From: Dacryopinax spathularia
Lineage: Eukaryota; Basidiomycota; Dacrymycetes; Dacrymycetales; Dacrymycetaceae
DNA: 64,000 bases
Reading direction: 5' to 3'
NCBI GenBank assembly: GCA_037974965.1
Contig: JBBPFI010000013.1
Span: forward strand, 1,014,889 to 1,078,888
Below, piece by piece: positions 46,983 through 57,875 of this stretch. Positions within the stretch are counted from its first letter, which is position 1; each line of letters opens with the position of its first letter. A program made the position numbers and the translations under genes. The notes under the pieces are model-generated. The model was not told the origin of the DNA. It made no database searches and saw only the letters and a program-made list of their open reading frames with translations.

Positions 46983-47845
46983 ATGTCCCCGCCGTCAACA
47001 AGCACTCTTCCCTCCCCCTCCTTCTTCCACAGCTCCCCAAAGATGGCTACGCAAAAAGTTGAGAGCCCCGACGAAGGTGTTGGTGAGGAAAGCAAGAGCC
47101 TGGGAGAGCATCCTTCCTCCGGTTAGTCCCCCAACCATGCGCATACATCAGACTTACTCCGTTCTTTGTATAGACGCTCAGGACAAATGTCAGTGCGCGC
47201 ATCTGGACATTGCAGCTCTCCAGGCCGATCTCCGCAACATGGTTATACGGATCCGCGATCTTGAGCAAGAGGGCAAGACCCAGTGGGAGCGGGGAGACGA
47301 TGTGCAGAACGAGGTCGAGGCGCTTCAGGAACAGGTGGATGCTTTGAAACAGCAGAACAGGCTGTTTCAACAGGAGAACGAGCTGCTCTGGCAGAATGTT
47401 AAACATTTGCAGGCCAGTACACTCGTGCGTCCCACATACTTCTTCCGCTTGGTCTGTGTTCTTACTGTTCCCGCAGCACAACAACCTCTGCACGAAGCTC
47501 CAGTGGAGGGAGATTATCATGGTCGGTCGCAAAGAGCTACTCAAGCTACTCAATTGCAACAACCTCCTCTGGAGCGAATTCGTCGTCTCCCACCCAATCA
47601 GCACCATCCTTGCCGACAAGCGATTCAAGCAGCATCCCAAGTGGAAGCATCTAGGCCGTCGGGAGCTAGAGTTTCTTTGCGATAAGCAAGGGGGCAAGAA
47701 GATTCGTGAGGCTGGCTTGGGGACCACAGAGGAGGTGACATTCTCTCCTCTCGGCCTGTTTGAGGCAATCGAGGAGCGGGGCCTTGACCAGCATCAGAGA
47801 GCTATGTTGACCAATCTCCTGTCGGTCCATCCCCTCCATTCGTAG
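46983..47845 (+). CDS. Unknown protein, paralogue 2 of a pair
   Basis: ATG 46983 (MSPPSTSTLPSPSFFHSSPK). After introns near 47123-47174 and 47425-47480 there is a coiled coil (VEALQEQVDALKQQNRLFQQ), then WREIIMVGRKELLKLLNCNN, LLWSEFVVSHPISTILADKR and FKQHPKWKHLGRRELEFLCD. Its C-terminal domain matches the gene at 45362 (W-S-x-F, TxLADxRF, W-x-x-L-x-RRELEFL, GG), while the N-termini differ. The two genes lie in tandem with a B-type repeat before each one. Function unknown. Confidence 0.65.
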
Positions 47846-47949
47846 GCGCTTGCCATCCATGCATAGGCACTCCTGTATATTAGAAAGGTCCCTCAGCGTT
47901 AGGGCTAATAATGAAGATGATCCGTCATAGTGCCTACAAGCAGGAGAGG

Positions 47950-48250
47950 TCCGTCACCGAGAGTACAATATGCCTGCACTGCTCCATTGCAGTGACCCAG
48001 CTCCGGCACAGGGTCAGCAGCTCCGTCTCACTGAGAGCAGTTGGTCCCGTCATAGACTGCTCCGTCGCAGTGAGCGGAGTAAGGGTCCCACTCTAATTGA
48101 CCCTACTCCGTCACAGGGGAGGAGCAGCTCCGTCTCAGTGAGAGCAGTTGGTCCCGTCATAGGCACTAAGACTGCTCCGTCGCGGTGAGCGGTGTCAGTA
48201 GGGTCCCTCTGCATCTCCGTCACAGAGAAGTGGGGCTCCGTCTCCATTGT
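47950..48250. repeat. B-family spacer repeat upstream of cassette B helicase
   Basis: Copies of CTCCGTCGCAGTGAGCG, CTCCGTCTCACTGAGAGCAG and TTGGTCCCGTCATAG repeat over about 300 bases. The stretch 48251-48679 to the helicase ATG holds no other gene that I can support and probably contains its promoter and leader. Confidence 0.85.
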
Positions 48251-48679
48251 GCTGGTGACACTTGCAGGGTCCACCTTCATTATCCATTGCTGACATAGGG
48301 TAAGATGATACCTTTCTGTGCAATACGACCACTCTCCTTTCTTTATCACACCCTCCTCTGGGCAGCAAGACACTCACTCTTGTTCGGAATCACCAACTCT
48401 AGACCGCGCTATCACACCCAAAAAGGCGACATTCACACACTACAGCCTCCGGTCGACCTGCATCCAGCCGATCCTTGCAAGAACAGTGGTTGAATTTGGA
48501 TAGGCCATCTCCTTTCCAAGGACCACCCTCAAAGACGATGACGGCACAGCTCTTTCTACACCCTCATCCTTCACAGTATCACCCTCTTTGCCCCTGTCAC
48601 ACCCAGGCCGTTTCCCCGACCTTATATCCTACAGGTAAGCTGCCCGTCCCCCCTTTGTGTCACCGCAGCCCCGCTCACA

Positions 48680-51600
48680 ATGGCTCAGTCGACCTCCAAA
48701 CTCTGTGCGCTCTGTCAGCAATCCTTTCCAAACAAACACCAGCTCGACCGGCATCGAGAAGCGGCTCACCAGGCTCACATCCAGCTTAAGACGCAAGATG
48801 GGCAGGAGCTTTCTACATCGCGCTCGGCCGATCAAGCTTTCCACTGCCCAGCAACCCATTGCTCCTACAGCAGCAAGTCGCCTTCCGCGTTTCGCAAGCA
48901 CTGGAACAAGAAACACATTCATAACGAAAACGCCCCCTGCAACCCCGTCAATGTCGACAAGGAGTCTTCCGTGCGCCGTCCATCTGCTTCTGATCCGTCC
49001 TCCGACACCGTGCTGGCAAAGGACGATGAGGAGGAGGCAGATGAGGGTGGTGAGGACGATGGCAAGGAGGCAGATGAGGGTGAGGATGAGGAGAAAGAGA
49101 ACGAGGCAGATGAGGGTGACGAGGGAGAGGATGAGGAGGGAGAGGCAGATGAGGATGACGAGGATGAGGATGACGAGGATCAGATCGAGAGTAAGGACCA
49201 GCAGGGTAGGTGTCTTTGACCCTAACCTTCATGCGCTGCTGACCATCGTCTCAGATCTCCATTTCCCCCCCTCTCTGTTGCCCTCTTCTCTCCTGCAAGC
49301 GGGTACTATGGTGGACCCGATAGAGACGAGCATTGAAGAGCATCCAGACCTCAGCCTCTACGACCTTGCCTTGGCCATCCCCTTCCGCATCATTGTGTGC
49401 CGTCGCTGCTCCTGCGGTGTACCGGTCGAACACCTAGCCGGGCATTGCCAGACGAGTGTACACCACCGCGCGGGTGATCCATCCCCTCAGCACCTCACTG
49501 CTCTTGCCCAGTCGCTCGCCATCACATCCAGCGACTGCACCATCCCACCCCTCGTCTTCAAGCCGCTGCCTGGTATCGTCAGCCCACATCAGGGCTGGCG
49601 ATGCATCCACCATAACGAGGAAGATGCGCCTTATCACTGCCGCCGCCCTTATGCTTCCAAGACCGCCTTCAAGCAGCACCTCAATCAACATCACCCAGCC
49701 AGCGCACATCAAGTTCGTCGGGTGGAGACCAACTCGCAGAGATGCTGGCTCCAGGCGTTCTCCCTCGCCAAGAACTTTGCATTGGGCCGCCCCTTCCTCG
49801 TCCAACCCATCAGTCTCGGTGCAACCGCATCCTCTGCCAACATCACAGCTTTTCTGGCCGACGCCAACCTCATCCGCTCGCAGCGAACCCACTTTGTAGG
49901 GAACAGCGTGGAGATGTGCGCCCTGAGCCACTTTAACCTGCGTCGTCCCTGGCTCTCGCTCTTTGAGCAGCTCGACACGGCTGCAGTCGCTCAGCTGGGA
50001 TGCTTGCAGTTTGACAACAGCAAGGGAGAAGCTCCCTTGCGCGCAATCAAGGAGACCTGCCAGCACTACATTGACAAGATTCACGGCACTACGATTCCCA
50101 GCCTCGATGGGGATAGTGTTCGCCGTCGCCTGGCCATCACAAGCGGGCCGTTTACCCTCGGGCAGCCCCATGGTGCATACCTCCGCGCCCACTCAACCAA
50201 ACAGCTCGGCACGCTCATCACCCATCTCGTCCTTGCCCTTGTCCGCCTACGTGGGTCGCATGCCCATCTCTATCCCCCCTACATTCTTGACCTCTCTCCC
50301 AAGCAAGAGGAGTGCGCCCAGCACCTCATCAGCAAGGTCTACAACGAAGACCGCTTTGAGGACGAGCTCCATGCCTTCCTCTTCTCCCTTATTGCCGAGA
50401 GGAAGGTCACCAGCCAGGCAATATGGGCGCCACTCGAACGCTTCCTCCTCCTCGCCTGTCTGCAGGACTCGGGCATCCTCAAGCCGGTCGAGCTCATCAG
50501 TCCGATCACCACCCGCTTCCTCCATCTCCTCCGTGATGTGCTCTGTGAGGAGATCAGCATTCGTGCGGGCAACGTCTTTGACAGGCAGCTGGCGCTCGTC
50601 CATGAGCTCATCCCGCTCTATACCGAGGGAAACGACTATCCGATCGACGCCCTCCGCACCGTCTCCACCCTCGTCACCGCCATCATCCACAACAAGCCGG
50701 CCCTGCCTGACACGCACTGGGACGAGGCACACGAGCATGTCATCCACAAGGGCATCCCCGTCAACATTGCCCACTTTCGCTCTGGCGCGGTGGCGATTGT
50801 CGAGGAGGTGGAGCGGGCTCTGCAGCAGGATGTCTGCCATGGGCTCTGCTTCCCGGAGCTCGATGCATATGTCGAACAGGTACTTGACGGCACCTGCTCC
50901 ATCACCGATTACATTGCCGAGCAAAAGGGCGAGTACTCGTTCCTCACCGACCCGAAGAACATTGAGCTGGAACAGTTTCGTTCCAACCAGCTCCTCATCG
51001 TCGCCATGATCAACCACGATCAAACTGTGCAAGGCGTTCGGCCGCTGCTCACGCGCAGCAACATCCCTGCGCCCGGCCTTTGCAGTGTTCTGGCCAAGCA
51101 GTGGCTCGACACGCTCCGGCCTTTCAAGCTCCAGCTGCTCGTCGCCCTCCACATCACCGGCGGTGGGGTATGTCGAGGGACTGAGTCCCTCAACTTTCGC
51201 ATCAGCAACGATGCCAAGGGATCCCGTTCGCTCGTCTTTATGGACAAGCGGCTCGTGTTTGTACGGGACTATCACAAGCTGAGCTGGGCCGACTCGCCCA
51301 GCAAGACCAGCCTCCGCTGGTTCCCTCGTAGGGTCAGCCGGCTGTTGCTGCTCTACCTCCTCCTCATCCATCCCGCCGAGCACTACCTGCGCGCCAAATT
51401 TGGCAGCCAAGAAGCTGCTTACCTCGCTGCAAACTACCTCAGCGCTGCTGGGGACAACCTCATCACCTCGGAGGAGCTGTCCGCCTCCCTTCGACGACTC
51501 ACCCTGAAGCATATGGGTGCAGAGCTTGGCCTCAGGGCGTACCGCCATGTCAACCAGGCTCTGTTAACCCTTGTCACCGACCATCCACTAGGCGAGATTG

Positions 51601-53858
51601 AGCCTGAGGATGAGCTTGACAGCGGGCTGGATATGCAGAGCGGACATAGCGCCAGAACGGCCCGACACACCTATGACCGGCAATACTCGGTCTATGCGCA
51701 TACATCTGCAGGCCAGATTGCCATGATGAGGAACGTCAGTCTCAGCTGGCACCACTTTCTTACGCTCGGACCCGCCGTGAAGACGCTCTCTAGCATGCCA
51801 TTTGAGGAGACGACCCACCTGCAGTCTGAGGCATTCGTTCCGCCTGCCAAGCGACTACTGCAACCCAGGTCGAGTCCTGAGACACCCATCGAAATTTTGC
51901 GAAGGGTACGCAAGGATCCCACGGCTGAGTTTCGGTCAATGGAACAGGCCAAGCTCTGCGACCTCATCGTGGCCCAAGAGAGGCACATCCTCGCCATCCT
52001 TCCTACTGCAGCCGGCAAGACCTTTGCAACGGCCTTTGCTTGGTGGATCCGACCAGCCTCGGTCATCGTTTTCGTATCTCCCCTCATTGCTCTCCGCGAT
52101 CAGATGTTTGATCGGCTGGCAGAGATGCATGTCCCTGCACATTCCTGGCGGTCGGGCATCTCTATGGAGCCTGGGTTTGTCCTCGTCAGCGTTGAGGAAG
52201 CCAGTGAGCAAGCATTTGAGCGCTGGCTGCTGTCCAATGCGCAAGCTGGCATCGTGACCCACCTCATCTTTGATGAGATTCACCAGGTCCTCACTGCCGA
52301 ACACTATCGCAGCGCTCTACGCCAGTTTGCCTACCTTTCGACCGTCCCACTTCAGCTCGTCTTCCTCACAGCAACCCTGCCACTTGCCCATGTCGACCCG
52401 CTCTTGCGCATCCTCGAGCTCGATCCCACCGTGGTGGACATCCTTCGTGCGCCTTGCACTACCCGGACGGAGCTCAGGCTGGACTTTGTCCACACCAAGT
52501 CGGAGCAGGATTCGATTGTGCATGCAACCTCCCTTGTTCGGGCACAGGTGCTCAGCCATCGTGAACGAGGCATGGTCATCACCCGGACACGCCAACAAGC
52601 CGTTGAGTTGAGCAATGTGCTCGGCGCCCATCTCTATGTTGGTGATACCGAACGAGAGGCACGAAGGGCGACTCCACATGGATGGATCAGAGGGGAAAAG
52701 AGCATGTGGCTGGTTGGTACCTCGGCAATTGAGCAAGGCATCGATTACGATGCGGTTCGACACATCATTTTTGTGGAAGCACCCCACGGCATCACATCAT
52801 ATGTTCAAGGTGCAGGACGAGGCGGTCGACGCATACCCCGCTGTGACGTCGTTCTCTTCTACTCGTCCGTGCCAACTCGGGTGCTGCAAGGGGACGACTA
52901 TGCCGGTCAGAATGCGATGGGAGTGCTCATGTTGACCTCGCTTTGCCGGATGCAGGTCATCTCTGCGCACTTTGACGAGCATCCGGTCACCTGCACCGAG
53001 CTCGGTCTGTCGGAAGGCAACCGCTGCGACCATTGTCAGCGGCCATCCACCAAACGCGTCGCAAGTCAGGAGTTGGAGACGGAACGACCAACCCAGCGAG
53101 CACGGGTGATACCGGTGCCTCTTATTCACCCACCCACACCTCCAGCGCCGGTTCCTCACATGGTCCCACCTCCACCATCGGCTCCTCGAGTATCTACGAC
53201 CAGCTCTGGACCATTGATCATCGCCGCCTCGTCCCATCGTCAGGATGTACAGAGTGTGAGGACTGCCACCCTCGAGCAGCTCTTGCATTGCATGCAAAGG
53301 CTCCGACCTCGTGCTCCTCAGCGAGCAGTGTGCTGTCTATGCCAGTTTGCAAGCGCAGAGGCAGTCTGGCTTGAAGACCGAGGAATGCAGGACGCTCCTT
53401 TGGTGCCAGATACCAAGGAGCACAACTTTCCATTCCGATGCAGCATACATCAGGCACTCATTCATTCAGGCAACCAGGATGTAACCAGGAGGGCCGCTTA
53501 TCAACAGTTTGCGCGCATCGACACCAACCGCCAACTCGACATTTGCTATCTCTGCGCCTGGCCCAACCAGGCTAGTCACTCTCCGCATCAAAGGCAGCCA
53601 TGCACCAATACATCGCCCGACTATCCGGACACTGTCAAGATGCTTGCTTTTGTCGTGCACGGCCGCAAGCCCATCTTCAAGGCCACCCTTGACCGGATGA
53701 AAGTATCGCAACAGCGCAGGGAGACGCTTCAAAGCAATCTCACCCAATTCCAAGACTGGCTCTCCAGACGCGAGCTCGTCTATGGATCTTTCTGGCTCAA
53801 GTTCTTCCATGCCCTTGCCATTGAACTGGGCTGGATGGTCAATAGTACTCTGTTGTAA
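48680..53858 (+). CDS. Telomere-linked RecQ-like helicase with recombinase-like region, copy B
   Basis: Exon 1 is 48680-49205 (MAQSTSKLCALCQQSFPNKH, a C2H2 finger, then a second one CPATHCSYSSKSPSAFRKHW and an acidic tail). The intron is 49206-49254 (GTAGGT...CTCAG) and exon 2 is 49255-53858, giving 1709 residues. Mid-protein it shows R816 in GGGVCRGTESLNFR, R939-H940 in AYRHV, then H973 and Y982 (H-x8-Y), as in tyrosine recombinases. The RecQ-like part has PTAAGKT (K1097), motif II as DEIH (D1182) in place of DEAH, and QGAGRGGR (Q1360). The C-terminus is Cys-rich (CCLCQFASAE, CYLCAWPNQ). It is clearly similar along its length to copy A. Expected role: a helicase maintained at, and possibly spreading among, chromosome ends. 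It looks full length. Confidence 0.8.
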
Positions 53859-53959
53859 CTCGTCTCCACATGACCGCTTCCACCCAGACCGTTCCCACCC
53901 AGACCATAGTAGACTTTTCTCACTCTACCCTGAACACCTTGTACCGTTTTGCCAAGTTC

Positions 53960-54043
53960 AGTTCCGGTGCTGTGATGTAGCTCGTGTCTTGTACGAATAG
54001 TAGTTCCGGTGCTGTGATGTAGCTCGTGTCTTGTACGAATAGT
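53960..54043. repeat. 42-base direct duplication
   Basis: Two adjacent identical copies of a 42-base unit starting AGTTCCGGTGCTGTGATGTA (53960 and 54002) lie just after the helicase gene. This is probably replication slippage. Confidence 0.95.
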
Positions 54044-54069
54044 AATTTGTGAATCCCCTTGCGTGCCTG

Positions 54070-54480
54070 CCTAAGTTACCAGCTCCGTCACAGTGACCAG
54101 CTCCGTCACAGTGAGAAAGAACCTCCGTCCTAGGTACTAGCTCCGTCGCGGTGAGAAAGGACCTCCGTCCTTAGGGTCCAACTCCGTCGCAGTGAGAAAG
54201 AACTTCTGTCCTCAGGGTTCACCTCCGTCGCAGTGAGAAAGGACCTCCGTCCTCAGGGTCCACCTCCGTTGCAGTCAGGGAGCACTTCCGTCCTTAGGGT
54301 CCACCTCCGTCGCAGTGAGAAAGGACCTCCGTCCTAGGGACTAGCTCCGTCGCAGTGATGGAGCACCTCCGTCCTTAGGGTCCACCTCCGTCGCAGTGAC
54401 GGAGCACCTCCGTCCTAGGGACTAGCTCCGTCGCAGTGATGGAGCACCTCCGTCCCCAGGGTTCAGCTCCGTTGTGCTGG
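54070..54480. repeat. B-family spacer repeat upstream of SNF2 gene
   Basis: About a dozen units combine CTCCGTCGCAGTGAGAAAGG, ACCTCCGTCCTTAGGGTCCA and variants such as TAGGGACTAG. It occupies the spacer 53859-54658, in the same position relative to SNF2 as the A-family array at 25735. It contains TTAGGG in GTCCTTAGGGTCC. Confidence 0.9.
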
Positions 54481-54658
54481 CCAGAATGGCTCCGTTGTCA
54501 GGGTCATATAAAGGCCTTTGCGGCACTGCTTGGCCTTTTGGTTTTGACTGGAATGCAACACACCTAGACAACAACCTTTTCACTGCCGGTATATCCCTCA
54601 CACCAACGCAGAACAGCCCTCATCTCTTTCCTCTCTCACTATTGTGTGCACGTCCGCC

Positions 54659-57600
54659 ATGATCTCCTTTACAGAAGACACCCTCCTCAACTGGGATGCA
54701 GCCAGCGTCGCGTCCGACGAGTGGCTTGATGAAGAGGACGAGTATGGCCCCTTGCCGGTGCCTCCCTTGCCAAAGGTACCGATGGAGTCTCCCGACGAGA
54801 TGGAACAGGCATGGGAGGAGCTGAAAGGGCGTTTGGCAAGGCTTGGCCGGAAGGGCGAGAGCAAGTGGGTTGACGCAGCACAGGCAGAGATGCTGGTCTT
54901 TGAGCAAGAGTTTGGGGTGAAGCTGGGCAAGGATCACCCTGCCGCGGCAGCTATCAAGGCAAACAATCAGGAGGATGACAACGATGGCGGCAACAGCAAC
55001 GATGACGATGAGGATGACGACGAGGATGAGGATGAGCTTGATGAAGAGTGCGTCCCCCATACTTTACTGTTTCCTTATGCACCAGCGCTCATGGTGGTGC
55101 AAGGGGTCAACCGAGAATGAAAAAGGAGGGGAAGGATATCACCTGTACGTTGCTCACTCTGATCAGTGCCTCGTCTCCCTAAAAGCTGAACAGATGAGTG
55201 TCGTATGGCAATGGTCAGCCTGGGGATTGTAAACAAGGATGACAACTTCCCCGGGATGACCATCCCCCTCTTCCATTACCAAGCGATGGGGGTGGATTGG
55301 ATGGAGCGCATGGAGAGAGAGTCATCGTGCGTACAACTTGGAAGGAGAGCATCAATGCACCGGCTGATTATTATATCTGCAGGCAAAGAGGTGGTATCCT
55401 CGCCGACGACATGGGGCTTGGGAAGACAGTACAAGTGATCGCACACATCCTCAACACGAAGACAGTCTCATGCTGCCCCTCTTCTCCCGGTTCCGGGCAT
55501 ACACTCATCGTCATGCCGGCCGGCTTGATCCCACAATGGGACTCGGAGATCCCGGCAAGGACGGAGCCCGGCGCCCTGACTCACTGGAAATGGTGGCAAG
55601 CCAGTGGCATGCGTGACCCCAGGGTACTCACAGACCACGATGTGATCCTCGCGTCCTACCACGGTGTGTGTGCGGAGAACAGCCCGCTGCTGTCAATACC
55701 CTGGCATCGCGTCATCCTCGACGAAGCGCACAACATCAAGAATCCCAAAGCGGTGCAGACCATCGCCTGTCTAAAGCTCAAGGCACACCATCACTGGTGT
55801 TTAACCGGCACACCGATTCAAAACAAGATCTCCGAGGCTGGGACGCTCATGAGCTTTGTCCAGGTGCCCTTCTACCGCCATCCGATCTTCTTTGAAGAAA
55901 AACTCGGATTTCTCGCCAAGGTGTCGCGCAACCAGGCCAAATCCGGTCTCTATGAAGTTTTCAAGACCTGCATGCTCCGTCGCAATTACAACGACACCTA
56001 CAACGGTAACCCGATCATCAAGCTCCCTCAAAGGGATATCGTCCCTCAGATGATGAAACTGTCGCACAAGTGGCAGAAGGCGTACGACAAGATGCAAGAC
56101 GCCGCTCGTACCCATTTCGAGCAACAAAAAAAGATGTGAGTGTGGCTGTCTCCCGATCACCCGGACCAGCGCTGATTGGTCATTAGCAAAAGGAACGTCC
56201 AATCCCAGGCAAGAGCGCGTGAGTGGTGTCGCCTGCATGACACGCTGGGTGGGTGCTGATCGTTAGTATAGTCTGGGCAACGGGTCAACGCATGTGCCGC
56301 TTCTTGGCGCATCCGGTGCTTGCAAAGGCGCCACAGCTCAACCTGACTACAAAGGATCAAGAAGAGTGGGAAGAACAGCTGGCACAATGGACGGATGTGC
56401 GGTTGCATTGGTGGTCTCAGCGCAGACAGCCGAAACTCGGCTGCAGCAAGTGCAACGCGAAGACCGAGCAGCAGGATATGTACTGCAGTCGGTGCAAACA
56501 CATATACTGCAAGCGTGCGTGGTCCAGCAAATGAGCGAGAGGACATGGCTGACGGGTGAGGTAGGCTGTTGGGTGCTAGAAGGCATCCAGGAATTTGGGT
56601 GCCCAGTTGCGAAGTGCAAGGACAAGGGGGGCGGGGTGTATGCTGTCCCACGACGTATCATTCCCACTCCTGAGCTGCCGCGCAAGGGGCAATCCGCATT
56701 TGAGCATGTGAAGGCAAAGCCACATGTGCGACTGGCATTGGAGCAGAACGTGCTCTGGAGCGACAAGGTACGCATGCATGTGGCGTTGGTCGTTATCGTT
56801 TTGCTCATCGTTTCCTAGTTCCTTGTAAGCCGGAGATTGTACGCTCGTGCTACATTGCTCATTCTCTGCAGCTCATCAAGGAGCTTATCTTGAAGCACAT
56901 GCAGGAGGACAACGAGCGGATCAAAGCTCTGAAAGCACAGGGCAAGCCACTCGACAGCACAACCATTCCATCCAAGTTTCTCGTCTTCTCGCAGTGGACC
57001 GCGGTGCTTGACCTGGCATTTGTAGCATTCTCCACAGTCAAAGAGTTCAATTTGGCTCGGTAAGTGTCTCAACGTGGATGTCGCCCAGCATGCTGTTGAC
57101 AATGGATTAGATACGATGGAACCATGAGTATGGCGCAGCGTTCCAAGGCCTTGGAAGACTTTAAAACTTGGGACGGTGGGCCTAACATCTTGCTGATTTC
57201 GATCGGTGCGGGCGGCACTGGGTATGACCTCTCTCTCTCTTTCTCTCTCTATCTCTCTCACTGACGCTTGCTCAGACTGAATCTTATGCGTGCCAACATC
57301 ATCTTCACCATTGACCCACACTGGAATGTTGCCAAAGAGATGCAAGGTGCGTCTTTGTTCAGGGGTTACAGAGCAAAGCACTTGACATGACGCAGCCTAC
57401 AATCGTGCGTATCGCGTGGGCCAGGCCAAACGTGAGTATGGGAGAAGTGTTGTCGCATGCCTCTGAAGAGTGATTTGCCTGTGCAGGTGTGATCATCTAT
57501 CCGCTCATCTACAGCAACACCATCGAGGAGCGCATTGTCAACAGGCAGCAAGACAAGCGTAAGATGATAATGCAAGCCTTTGGGAGGGGACACGTGGAGA

Positions 57601-57781
57601 GCGAATCCCGACTTGGCGCGCTCAAACAGCGTAAGTGGTCTTCACACAGCCCTTGGGACCTCCTCACTCATGCATTGCACCAGTTGTCTTCGGCGGTCCA
57701 AAGGGAGATGAGATGGACTATGAAGATGAGGAGGACTTTGAAGAGGAGGGACCGTACGAGGAGGAGGAAGAGTACTATTAG
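54659..57781 (+). CDS. SNF2-family ATPase with RING finger (RAD5/RAD16-like), copy B
   Basis: ATG 54659 (MISFTEDTLLNWDAASVASD) opens a region ending in an acidic run, then introns. Core motifs are FHYQAMGVDWMERM, GGILADDMGLGKTVQVIAHI, VILDEAHNIK and LTGTPIQNKISEAGTLMSF. The RING is split by an intron: CSKCNAKTEQQDMYCSRCKH, IYCK, then GCW and CPVAKC. The C-terminal lobe reads LVFSQWTAVLDLAF, SIGAGGTGLNLMRANIIF and AYNRAYRVGQ. The last exon adds an acidic end (EDEEDFEEEGPYEEEEEYY) not seen in copy A. Role as for copy A: a chromatin or fork-remodelling translocase with possible E3 ligase activity. Splicing of about nine introns is needed. Confidence 0.8.
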
Positions 57782-57875
57782 CAGGGTGAAAATCCGACGG
57801 AGTACGACAAGTGGGACAATGTGTGATTGTATTCGTAAATGATGTACATCTGTTGATTCTATCTACATGGCAGAA

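Noticed and set aside
50247-51548. Minus-strand ORF of 433 residues inside the helicase gene (and the 406-residue one at 22381-23601)
   Set aside because: Both are antisense frames of well-supported helicase exons with no domain of their own; they recur because the sense sequence is conserved.
54070-54480. CRISPR-like array of repeats
   Set aside because: Units vary in length, spacers are not unique, and the host is a eukaryote; it is an ordinary tandem repeat.
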